NCBI GenBank assembly: GCA_020845575.1
Contig: JADLFL010000023.1
Coordinates: 1 to 64,000 of the forward strand
Direction of reading: 5' to 3'
Origin: Acidobacteriota bacterium
GTDB lineage: Bacteria; Acidobacteriota; Vicinamibacteria; Vicinamibacterales; Vicinamibacteraceae
DNA length: 64,000 bases
The notes beneath the pieces are model-generated. The model made no database searches and was not told where the DNA came from. It worked only from the letters and a program-made list of their open reading frames with translations. Made by a program: the position numbers and the translations under genes. The stretch's first letter is position 1. Each line of letters opens with the position of its first letter. This document shows, piece by piece, positions 28,960 through 37,149 of this stretch.

Positions 28960-28999
28960 CGGTGCCCGATGCCCGGTGCCCGGTGCCCGGTGCCCGGAT
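28960..28999. repeat. GGTGCCC heptamer-variant array
   Basis: Five tandem GGTGCCC-type units lie in the 192-base spacer between the divergent MFS and cupin genes. The orientation matches the plus-strand gene (29096) by the TTGCCGG rule but runs against the minus-strand gene. Confidence 0.8.
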
Positions 29000-29012
29000 T
29001 CTGTTATGTGCC

Positions 29013-29027
29013 GCGCAGTATATGCGC
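29013..29027. promoter_or_regulatory. candidate operator between divergent genes
   Basis: GCGCA-GTATA-TGCGC is a perfect 5-5-5 inverted repeat between the divergent MFS and cupin promoters. A shared repressor site is plausible, but no local regulator gene supports it. Confidence 0.35.
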
Positions 29028-29095
29028 ACTCCGATGCGGCTGTGATACACCTGTCGCCTCATTCCGGAGGGCGTGGACAGGTGGCTGAGGGAACG

Positions 29096-29503
29096 ATGGG
29101 CGCGGGCGCGCGGCGCTTCGTGACGGCGGCTGACGTCGAGGTGGAGGAACTGCCATGGGGACCGCACGAATGGTTGTGCAGGCCCGGGCTCACCGACGCG
29201 CGTGACCTGCTCCTCGTTCGCGTGCGCATGCCGCCAGGAACGGGACACGCGTTCCACAGGCATCCGGAGATGGAAGAGATCATCTACGTGGTCTCCGGCG
29301 AGGCCGAACAATGGGTGGACCGGACCTGCCGTCGCCTCGTTGCGGGCGAGATCGCACATATCCCGAAGGACCTCGTCCACGCCACCTACAACGCGGGCGA
29401 TGAGACGCTGGTGTTCCTCGCCATCCTGTCGCCGGCGATCTTCGACGGTCCCGCACTGGTGGACGTGTCCACCGAAGCGCCCTGGAGCACACTTCGCCCG
29501 TGA
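29096..29503 (+). CDS. cupin-domain protein
   Basis: The 135-residue protein is one cupin barrel. Motif 1 reads PGTGHAFHRHPEMEEIIYVV, with metal ligands H-x-H and Glu; motif 2 reads GEIAHIPKDLVHATYNAG, with the third His. Such proteins are sugar isomerases, dioxygenases or binding proteins. GAGG before ATG 29096 supports this start; an upstream in-frame GTG is possible. Its stop overlaps the next start (GTGA at 29500-29503), so the three following genes form one operon. Confidence 0.88.
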   Translation: MGAGARRFVTAADVEVEELPWGPHEWLCRPGLTDARDLLLVRVRMPPGTGHAFHRHPEMEEIIYVVSGEAEQWVDRTCRRLVAGEIAHIPKDLVHATYNAGDETLVFLAILSPAIFDGPALVDVSTEAPWSTLRP

Positions 29504-30735
29504 CTCCGCGCACCATCCTGCTCGTCGGCACGCTCGACACGAAGGGGCCCGAATACGCCTTCGTGCGCGACGCCGTGCGCGCGCGTGGTCACCGCACGAT
29601 GCTCGTGGACATCGGCGTGCTCGGCGATCCGTTCGTGATGCCTGACGTATCGGCAGACGATGTGGCGCGCGCCGCGGGGACGGACCTTGCATCGCTGCGG
29701 ACGCGCGCCGACCGCGGCCACGCCGTCGACGCCATGCAGCGTGGTGCGGCGGCGCTGCTCCCGGCCTGGTACGCAGCCGGACGCTTCGACGGCGCGATCG
29801 GACTCGGCGGAGGCGGCGGTACGACGATGATCGCCACCGCCATGCGGACGCTGCCCGTCGGCGTCCCGAAGGTGATCGTCTCGACGATGGGAGCAGGAGA
29901 CACATCGCCGTACGTCGGGGTGAAGGACCTGACGCTGATGTACTCGGTTGTCGACATCGCGGGACTGAACCCGCTGTCGCGCCGCATTCTCGGCAACGCG
30001 GCCGGTGCGATCTGCGGGATGGTCGAAGCGCTCGACGCCGACGATGGCGACCCTGGCGCCCATGACGCGCGCCCACTCGTGGCGGCGACGATGTTCGGCG
30101 TCACTACGCCCTGCGTCACGGCCGTCCGCGCCGCCATGGATGACGCGGGCGTCGACACCATCGTCTTCCACGCCACGGGTTCCGGCGGACGCGCGATGGA
30201 AGGCCTGATCGACGATGGGTTCTTCGCCGGCGTGATCGACGTGACGACAACCGAGTGGTGCGACGAGGTCGTCGGCGGCGTGTTGACCGCCGGGCCAACG
30301 CGCCTGTCCGCGGCGGGCCGACGCGGCATCCCGCAAGTGGTCTCGGTCGGCGCGCTCGACATGGTCAACTTCGGCGGCATCGATGCGGTGCCGGAACGGT
30401 TTCGTTCTCGTACGCTCTACAGGCACAACGACACCGTGACGCTGATGCGGACCACAGCTGACGAGTGCGTGGCGATCGCGCACCGCATCGCCGCGCAACT
30501 GAACGCCGCCACGGGCCCCACGGCCGTCGTGCTGCCGTTGCGCGGCGTGAGCGCCATCGACGCGCCCGGCCAGCCGTTCCACGACCCCGCTGCCGACGCC
30601 GCGCTGTTCGACACGCTGCGCACATCGCTCGATCCGCGCATCACGCTCGTCGACGTCGACGCGCACATCAACGACGCGGCGTTCGCCAACGCCCTCGTCG
30701 ACACATACCGCTCACTCGCACGGCACATGCCGTAG
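29500..30735 (+). CDS. Tm-1-like ATP-binding protein (UPF0261)
   Basis: The 411-residue protein matches the UPF0261 family: RTILLVGTLDTKGPEYAFVR at the start, AAALLPAWYAAGRFDGAIGLGG, VSTMGAGDTSPYVGVKDL, then VFHATGSGGRAMEGLI. It resembles the N-terminal half of the tomato resistance protein Tm-1, which inhibits tobamovirus replication and has an ATP-binding site. Bacterial function is not established. GTG 29500 overlaps the cupin stop. The next gene supplies the part equivalent to the C-terminal half of Tm-1. Confidence 0.92.
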   Translation: MTPRTILLVGTLDTKGPEYAFVRDAVRARGHRTMLVDIGVLGDPFVMPDVSADDVARAAGTDLASLRTRADRGHAVDAMQRGAAALLPAWYAAGRFDGAIGLGGGGGTTMIATAMRTLPVGVPKVIVSTMGAGDTSPYVGVKDLTLMYSVVDIAGLNPLSRRILGNAAGAICGMVEALDADDGDPGAHDARPLVAATMFGVTTPCVTAVRAAMDDAGVDTIVFHATGSGGRAMEGLIDDGFFAGVIDVTTTEWCDEVVGGVLTAGPTRLSAAGRRGIPQVVSVGALDMVNFGGIDAVPERFRSRTLYRHNDTVTLMRTTADECVAIAHRIAAQLNAATGPTAVVLPLRGVSAIDAPGQPFHDPAADAALFDTLRTSLDPRITLVDVDAHINDAAFANALVDTYRSLARHMP

Positions 30736-30747
30736 GAGACGATACAG

Positions 30748-31617
30748 ATGCCGTTCATCTCACGCAGGACGATGCTCGCGCGACTGCGCAGGCGTGTGGC
30801 GGCCGGCCAGCCCATCATCGGAGCTGGCGCCGGCACCGGCATCTCCGCGAAGTTCGCCGAACGCGGCGGCGTGGATCTGATCATCATCTACAACTCGGGT
30901 CGCTTCCGCATGGCCGGCCGCGGCAGCCTCGCGGGGCTCCTCCCCTACGGCGACGCCAACGCCATCGTCGTGGAGATGGCCCGGGAAGTGCTGCCCGTCG
31001 TGAAGGATGTCGCCGTGCTGGCTGGCGTGTGCGGCACCGATCCGTTCCGCATCATGCCGGTGTTCCTCAAGGAGCTGAAGGCGATGGGCTTCGACGGCGT
31101 GCAGAACTTCCCCACCGTCGGCCTCATCGACGGCGTGCTGCGCCAGAACCTCGAAGAGACGGGCATGAGCTACGACCTCGAGGTGGAGATGGTCCGTGAG
31201 GCGCGCGCGCTCGACATGCTGACCTGCCCGTACGTGTTCGACGAGTACAGCGCGAAGGCGATGGCCAGGGCCGGCGCCGACGTGCTCGTGGCGCACCTCG
31301 CACTCACGACGAAGGGATCGATCGGCGCGAAGACGGCGCTCACGCTCGACGAGTCTGCCGCGCGCGTGCAGGCGATGCACGACGCCGCGCGATCGGTGCG
31401 CAAGGACGTCTTCGTCATCTGCCACGGCGGTCCGATCGCCGAGCCGGATGATGTCGCGTACGTGCTCGCGCACACGACAGGCATCGACGGATTCTTCGGT
31501 GCGTCGAGCATCGAACGCTTCGCGACGGAAGTCGGGATCGAGGAGCAGGCCCGACGCTTCCGCCAACTCACATTGCGCAGGCGCGCGACGCGAAAGGACT
31601 CTGTGACGCGTCGCTGA
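30748..31617 (+). CDS. phosphoenolpyruvate-hydrolase-family TIM-barrel protein
   Basis: The 289-residue protein is a TIM barrel like the C-terminal domain of Tm-1 (PF09370, annotated as PEP hydrolase-like). Visible family blocks are IGAGAGTGISAKFAERGGVDLIIIYNSGRFR, GLLPYGDANAIVVEMA, LAGVCGTDPFRIM, VQNFPTVGLIDG and VICHGGPIAEPDDVAYVLA. It starts 12 bases after the Tm-1-like gene. Together the two polypeptides recreate the plant two-domain protein as separate subunits, most likely a complex. The reaction is not known. Confidence 0.92.
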   Translation: MPFISRRTMLARLRRRVAAGQPIIGAGAGTGISAKFAERGGVDLIIIYNSGRFRMAGRGSLAGLLPYGDANAIVVEMAREVLPVVKDVAVLAGVCGTDPFRIMPVFLKELKAMGFDGVQNFPTVGLIDGVLRQNLEETGMSYDLEVEMVREARALDMLTCPYVFDEYSAKAMARAGADVLVAHLALTTKGSIGAKTALTLDESAARVQAMHDAARSVRKDVFVICHGGPIAEPDDVAYVLAHTTGIDGFFGASSIERFATEVGIEEQARRFRQLTLRRRATRKDSVTRR

Positions 31618-31639
31618 CGCCCGTGTGAGGAGAATGCGC

Positions 31640-34600
31640 ATGGGATTCCGACGCACTCACGCCGCCGTACTCCTGGCCCTCGCCATCGCCCTGGCGAGCG
31701 TCATGACGCTCCGCGCACGCCAGCTCGCGCCGCAGGCACCGCCCGACGCCGGACGGCCCCTGCGCGTGCTGTTCCTCGGCCACACGAGCACGCACCATCC
31801 GTCGATGACGCTGATGCCGATCCTCGCGGCCCCACTGGCGCGCAGGGGCATCCAGCTCACGCACGTCAGCACACCAGACGAGGCGCTGCGCCCGGAGGTG
31901 CTCGCGCACTACGACGCGCTGATGATCTACGCCAACCACAAGACGCTCACCGCGGCGCAGGAACAGGCGCTCGTGGACTTCGTCGAGGGCGGCAAGGGCC
32001 TCGTGGCGCTGCACTGCGCGTCGGCGATGTTCACCGAGGCGCCGCGCTACATCCCGCTCGTGGGCGGTGAATTCCATACGCACGGCACGGGCGAGTTCGC
32101 CGCGACGATCGTGGCACCCGATCATCCCGTGATGCGCGGCCTGACGCCGTTCACGACGTGGGACGAGACGTACGTCCATACACGACACAACACCGTCGAT
32201 CGCACCGTATTGATGGAACGCGTCGACGAACGCGGGCGCGAGCCGTACACGTGGGTGCGCACGCAGGGCAAGGGGCGCGTGTTCTACACGGCGTACGGCC
32301 ACGACGAGCGGACGTGGCGCCATCCGGCGTTCCAGCAACTCGTCGAACAGGGCACGGTGTGGGCCGTGTCCGACGAGGCACGCGGCGCGTGGTCGCGCCT
32401 CGTCATGCCGGAGGTGGTGTACGTCGACGGCTTCAACGTGCCGAACTACGAGAAGCGCGATCCGGCACCGAAGTACCAGATGCCGTTCACGCCCGCCGAC
32501 TCGATGAAGTTCATCACGCTGCCGGGGGAGTTCGACCTGCAACTCTTCGCGCAGGAACCCGACGTGATCAAGCCGATCGCGTTCTCGTTCGACGCGCGCG
32601 GGCGGCTGTGGGTGATCGAGGTCAGCGACTACCCGAACCGCGTGCTCCACGGCCAGCCCGGCGGGGATCGCATCACGATCCTCGAAGACAGGGATGGCGA
32701 CGGGAAAGCCGACAAGCGGACGATCTTCGCCGACCACCTCAATCTCCCGTCGAGCCTCGTCTTCACGGGCAACGGCGTCATCGTGGCGGCGGCGCCGTAC
32801 ATGCTGCTGCTCGAGGACACGAACGGCGACGACAAGGCCGACAGGCGTACGGTGCTCAGCACGGGCTGGAGCGTCAGCGACAGCCACGCCGGACCGTCGA
32901 ACCTGATGTACGGCCATGACAACTACATCTGGGGCACCGTCGGCTACGCGGGTTTCGATGGCGTGATGAACGGCACGCCGATGCGGTTCTCGCAGGGCGT
33001 GTTCCGCTTCAGGCCCGATGGGTCAGGCTTCGAGTTCGTCACGGGGTCGACCAACAACACGTGGGGCCTCGGCTTCTCGGAAACGTTCGACGTGCTCGGG
33101 TCCACGGCCAACAACGACCCGAGCTTCCACGTCGCGATCCCGAACCGCTACTTCGAGGGCGTCGAGGGACTGCGTACCGGCAGCCGGCTCGCGAGCGGCC
33201 TCGGGTACCACAGCATCGCGCAGTTCTATCACGCGCACTTCATCACGCCGTACATCCGTCAGGTGGACGTGCACGGCGGCTACACCGCCGCGGCAGGACA
33301 TCAGCTCTACACGGCGCGCGCGTTTCCGCAGGCGTACTGGAACCGCATCGCATTCATCAGCGAGCCCACGGCGCACCTCGTAGGGCAGGCCATCGTCGAG
33401 CGCAATGGATCGGGCTTCGTCACGCGTGATGGCTACAACCTGCTCGCGGGGGCCGAGGAATGGGTGGCGCCAGTCCAGGCGCAGGTGGGCCCCGACGGCG
33501 CGGTGTGGGTGGCCGACTGGTACAACTTCATCGCGCAGCACAACCCGACGCCGCCCGGGTACAGCAACGGCCCCGGCAACGCGTACGAGACATCGATGCG
33601 CGACAGACATCGCGGCCGCATCTATCGCGTGGTGCCGAAGCAGGCCGCGCCATCGGACGCGCCGCAGTTGTCGAAGACGGATCCGGCCGGCCTCGTCGCG
33701 GCGCTCGCGTCGGACAACATGCTGTGGCGCCTGCACGCGCAGCGCCTGCTCGTCGAGCGCGCGCAGCTCGACGTGGTGCCCGCGCTCGTCGCCCACACAC
33801 GGAACACGCGTCTCGACGCCATCGGCCTCAACGGTGCCGCGCCGCACGCGGTGTGGACGCTCGACGGCATCGGGGCCGTGCCCGATCTCGCGAGCGAGGG
33901 TGGACGTGCCGTCGTGGCGGCGCTCAGGCATCCGGCGGCGGGCGTCCGCAAGGCGGCCGCGACAGTCGTCGCCACGCGTCCCGGCGGCGGTCAGGCGATT
34001 CTCGACGCGGGTCTGCTCCGCGATCCCGATCTCCAGACGCGTCTTGCCGCCGTGCTCGCGATCGCCGACGCCACGCCATCGCCCGCGATCGCGGCAGCGT
34101 TGTACGCGGCGGGCAAGAGTCAGGAGAACATCGGCGACCGCTGGCTGAGTCGTGCGTTGTACGTGGCGTCGTACAGGCATCGCGAGGGCGTGCTCACGGC
34201 GTACCGCGCGGATCGCGCGGCGGTGCCCGTGACCGCGCTGCCACTCGCGCTGCGCCTCGGAGACACGCGGCCAGACTGGACCACGCCCGAACCCGCCACG
34301 GTTGCCGGCGCCTGGAAGCCGATGGAGGTCCCCGGCAACTGGGAAAGCAAGGGGTTACCTGATTTCGACGGCGTCGTGTGGTTCACGCGCACGCTCGATC
34401 TGCCGGCACCCGGTCCGACGACGCTGGGATTCGGCCGCATCAGCCAGGCCGCCGAGATCTGGGTGAACGGTCACACGGTGCCCGCGCCGCCGCGCAGCGC
34501 CACGCCGCCGCCGACGCCCATCTTCACGGTGCCTGACGGCGCGCTGCGCGCGGGTGTCAACACGATCACGCTGCGCATCCAGAACTCGCGCGGCGACGGC

Positions 34601-35191
34601 GGGTTCCTGAGCACGCCTGATCTGCTGGTGGCAGAGACGAACGGCACCACGCGTTCTCTCGCAGGCACGTGGCAGTACCGCGTGGAGCGGCAGACCAACG
34701 CCGTCACGCCGTACAGCCGGCCCGGCGAGATCGCCGCGCACCTGGCGTACGCCACGAGCGACGCCGCGCGCGCCAGCGCCACGACCACGATGCCCGCCCC
34801 ACTCCCGACGCCGGACGTCATCGTCCAGCTCTCGGTCGTCCCGGGCGAGATGAAGTTCGACAAGACGGCCTTCACCGTCGCGCCCGGCCAGTTGGTGCAG
34901 CTGGTCTACTCGAACCCCGACCCGATGCAGCACAACTTCATCCTCGGTGCGTCGGGATCGCTCGAGCGCATCGGCGCCGCCGCCGACGCGATGCTCACCG
35001 CCGGCGACGCGCTGGCGAACCAGTACGTCCCGCAGATCGCCGACGTCCTCTTCTCGACGAAGGTCCTCGATCCCGGGCAGACCCTGACGGTGCAATTCCG
35101 CGCCCCGCAGGAGCCCGGCGAGTACCCCTACGTCTGCACCTTCCCCGGCCACTGGCGCCTGATGAACGGCGTCATGACGGTGCGCAACTGA
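31640..35191 (+). CDS. exported multi-domain protein: ThuA, PVC-type dehydrogenase propeller, HEAT, sugar-binding, cupredoxin
   Basis: The 1183-residue protein has a Sec signal, a ThuA/glutamine-amidotransferase-like domain (about 35-250), a PVC-type membrane-bound-dehydrogenase beta-propeller with Ca-binding DRDGDGKAD (about 300-660), a HEAT-like helical section (about 690-860), a GH2-like sugar-binding beta-sandwich (about 900-1030; VPGNWESKGLPDFDGVVWF), and a C-terminal cupredoxin with type-1 copper ligands H1098, C1166, H1171 and M1175. The cupredoxin suggests electron transfer, so the propeller may be a redox enzyme for sugars. ATG 31640 was chosen for GAGGAG 7 bases upstream; GTG 31625 is possible. 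Confidence 0.9.
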   Translation: MGFRRTHAAVLLALAIALASVMTLRARQLAPQAPPDAGRPLRVLFLGHTSTHHPSMTLMPILAAPLARRGIQLTHVSTPDEALRPEVLAHYDALMIYANHKTLTAAQEQALVDFVEGGKGLVALHCASAMFTEAPRYIPLVGGEFHTHGTGEFAATIVAPDHPVMRGLTPFTTWDETYVHTRHNTVDRTVLMERVDERGREPYTWVRTQGKGRVFYTAYGHDERTWRHPAFQQLVEQGTVWAVSDEARGAWSRLVMPEVVYVDGFNVPNYEKRDPAPKYQMPFTPADSMKFITLPGEFDLQLFAQEPDVIKPIAFSFDARGRLWVIEVSDYPNRVLHGQPGGDRITILEDRDGDGKADKRTIFADHLNLPSSLVFTGNGVIVAAAPYMLLLEDTNGDDKADRRTVLSTGWSVSDSHAGPSNLMYGHDNYIWGTVGYAGFDGVMNGTPMRFSQGVFRFRPDGSGFEFVTGSTNNTWGLGFSETFDVLGSTANNDPSFHVAIPNRYFEGVEGLRTGSRLASGLGYHSIAQFYHAHFITPYIRQVDVHGGYTAAAGHQLYTARAFPQAYWNRIAFISEPTAHLVGQAIVERNGSGFVTRDGYNLLAGAEEWVAPVQAQVGPDGAVWVADWYNFIAQHNPTPPGYSNGPGNAYETSMRDRHRGRIYRVVPKQAAPSDAPQLSKTDPAGLVAALASDNMLWRLHAQRLLVERAQLDVVPALVAHTRNTRLDAIGLNGAAPHAVWTLDGIGAVPDLASEGGRAVVAALRHPAAGVRKAAATVVATRPGGGQAILDAGLLRDPDLQTRLAAVLAIADATPSPAIAAALYAAGKSQENIGDRWLSRALYVASYRHREGVLTAYRADRAAVPVTALPLALRLGDTRPDWTTPEPATVAGAWKPMEVPGNWESKGLPDFDGVVWFTRTLDLPAPGPTTLGFGRISQAAEIWVNGHTVPAPPRSATPPPTPIFTVPDGALRAGVNTITLRIQNSRGDGGFLSTPDLLVAETNGTTRSLAGTWQYRVERQTNAVTPYSRPGEIAAHLAYATSDAARASATTTMPAPLPTPDVIVQLSVVPGEMKFDKTAFTVAPGQLVQLVYSNPDPMQHNFILGASGSLERIGAAADAMLTAGDALANQYVPQIADVLFSTKVLDPGQTLTVQFRAPQEPGEYPYVCTFPGHWRLMNGVMTVRN

Positions 35192-35225
35192 CCGGCAACC
35201 GGCAATCGGCAACGGGTCACCGGTT
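35191..35225. repeat. heptamer repeat after the ThuA/cupredoxin gene
   Basis: CCGGCAA-type copies begin on the last base of the stop codon. The rest of the spacer to 35297 (CGGTTGTCGCCGACGGGCC region) shows no gene. Confidence 0.8.
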
Positions 35226-35297
35226 GTCGCCGACGGGCCGGGCAACCCGTCCACCGTAGCCAGGAGCGCGAAGGTGGAAGTCCGGCCCGCGTCGCCG

Positions 35298-36932
35298 TTA
35301 CACCGACCTGTCTTCGCGTCTGACGAGCTTCACGGCCATGGTGTCTGCGGCGAGGCGACGGCGGGAGGGGTCGATCGGGTGGTGGAGGTTCCACCATTCA
35401 CGCGCGCGGGTGCGGTCCCATGACGCGGGGACGATGATGGACTCGAGGCGATGCGCGAGCAGTTCGGCCGTCGGAGGCCGATCGGCAGGCGACTTGGCCA
35501 GGCATTCCAGGATGACCGTGTCGAACGCCTCGGGAATCGGCAACTCCGTACGCTGCGACGGTCGCTCGGGCACGGCCTGCGAGTGCGCCACCGCCATCGC
35601 CATCGCGGAATTGCGCGGAAACACGAGCGAGCCCGTCGTCAGCCAGTAGCCGAGACAGCCGATCGCGTAGATGTCCGCGCGTCCGTCGAGCTGCGACTGC
35701 CCGAGCGCCTGTTCGGGCGACATGAACGCCGGCGTGCCGCCGATACGATCGTGATGCGTGGGTCCCGGGTCGCGACCGTGGACCGCCGCCTCCGGTTTCA
35801 CGAGACCGAAGTCGAGCACCTTGATGAAGTCGACGTCACGGCCGTATCGACAGACAAAGACGTTGGCCGGCGTGACGTCGCGATGGACGAGTCCCGATGC
35901 GTGGGCCTCGGCGAGCGAGTGACACACCTGCGAGAGCAGGACGATCGCACGCTCGACGGGCAGCGGACCGAAGCGCTCGACGAGGGTCTTCAAATCGAAC
36001 CCGTCGAGCAGTTCCATCGCGTAGTAGAACGCCCCATCGTCGGTGACGCCGTAGTCGAAGAGATCGATGGTGTGCGGCGACGACAGCAGCGACGTGGTCT
36101 GCGCTTCGCGCTCGAAACGTCGACGCAGCGCCGACTGCCTGGCTTCGCCCGCCGCCTCGAAGACCTCGGGGCGAATGAGCTTCACCGCGGCCGGCCGCGC
36201 GAGCAGGCGATGGCGCGCGCGCCACACCTCGCCCATGCCGCCCGCGCCGAGCCGCTCCTCCAACTGGTAGCTGCCGAGGTCGAGCGCGCGCTTCAGATCC
36301 ACACCGAGCGTGTACACGAGCCGCACGCCGACGCTCGCGATGAGCACCACGAGCAGGTAGGGCAGTACGACGCGCAGGAAGAACTCGAGCGGCCCGACGG
36401 CAGGCAGGAAGCCGCGCGCCATCGCCAGCGACGCGATGATGGGCACGGTACTGGCCGAGAGCAACGACGCGACGAGTGCGGCCGAGGGACGCGTGGGCAC
36501 GATGATGGCGAACACCAGCATCCAGATCGCCACCCAGGACAGCCCCGTCAGCGGAGACTGCACGGCGAGCCCGCCGATCGGCTGCAGGTACTCGAACAAC
36601 GCGATGCCCAGGCTGCCGATGACCTGGAACGCCAGTCCTACGCGACCGATGGCCTCGTTCGACAGGGTCCGCCGGCTCGCCAGCGCAGCCACGATCAACG
36701 CCACGACAACTGAGGCGACGGGCGGCAGCCACGCCGACACGTGCGCGAAGAACGCCGCACGTCCCTCTGGCAGCATCAGCGCAGGCACGATGCCGGCGCT
36801 CGTGTACACGACGGCGTAGAGCAGCGCCGAGACGCACAGTCGCCGTGCGGCCTGTTCCATCAACCCGGCAGGCAGCGCGCCACCCGACGCTGTCGCCGCC
36901 GAGTCCACCACGCCATCGGTCGCCACGCGCAT
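35298..36932 (-). CDS. polytopic membrane Ser/Thr protein kinase
   Basis: The 544-residue protein begins with six predicted membrane helices (about residues 30-225), then a complete kinase domain: LGAGGMGEVWRARH, AAVKLI, HRDVTPANV, KVLDFGLV, and GGTPAFMSPEQ. This is unlike the one-helix layout of the other kinases in the window; the sensor module would be the membrane bundle itself. ATG 36932 is chosen, with GTG 36938 close by. The 3' neighbour converges on it. The promoter side faces the dehydrogenase gene at 37150 across 217 bases of repeat-rich spacer. Confidence 0.92.
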   Translation of the reverse strand: MRVATDGVVDSAATASGGALPAGLMEQAARRLCVSALLYAVVYTSAGIVPALMLPEGRAAFFAHVSAWLPPVASVVVALIVAALASRRTLSNEAIGRVGLAFQVIGSLGIALFEYLQPIGGLAVQSPLTGLSWVAIWMLVFAIIVPTRPSAALVASLLSASTVPIIASLAMARGFLPAVGPLEFFLRVVLPYLLVVLIASVGVRLVYTLGVDLKRALDLGSYQLEERLGAGGMGEVWRARHRLLARPAAVKLIRPEVFEAAGEARQSALRRRFEREAQTTSLLSSPHTIDLFDYGVTDDGAFYYAMELLDGFDLKTLVERFGPLPVERAIVLLSQVCHSLAEAHASGLVHRDVTPANVFVCRYGRDVDFIKVLDFGLVKPEAAVHGRDPGPTHHDRIGGTPAFMSPEQALGQSQLDGRADIYAIGCLGYWLTTGSLVFPRNSAMAMAVAHSQAVPERPSQRTELPIPEAFDTVILECLAKSPADRPPTAELLAHRLESIIVPASWDRTRAREWWNLHHPIDPSRRRLAADTMAVKLVRREDRSV

Positions 36933-37069
36933 CGACACAGTATGCAGCCGGCTTGCGGCTCACGGCTGGTGGCCTGTGGGCGCACAGGGCGCAGCGCACA
37001 GGACGGGTCGGGCGCGGAGGGCCGACCCGCCTTACCGTCCCAATGGCTAGCGCCAACATCGCAGTGGGC

Positions 37070-37146
37070 AGGGCCGGCTCTCCGAGCCCGGCCGAGATGG
37101 ACTCGGTCCGTTCCGCTGCCCGGTGCCCCCTGCCCGGTGCCCGGTT
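37070..37146. repeat. REP palindrome and GGTGCCC array upstream of the cytochrome gene
   Basis: The 24-bp palindrome (37070-37093) is the exact reverse complement of 2613-2636 and 23393-23416. A GGTGCCC-type array follows at 37115-37146. A second hairpin (GGGTCGG...CCGACCC) lies at about 37009-37030. I see no gene in 36933-37149. Confidence 0.85.
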
Positions 37147-37149
37147 ACC

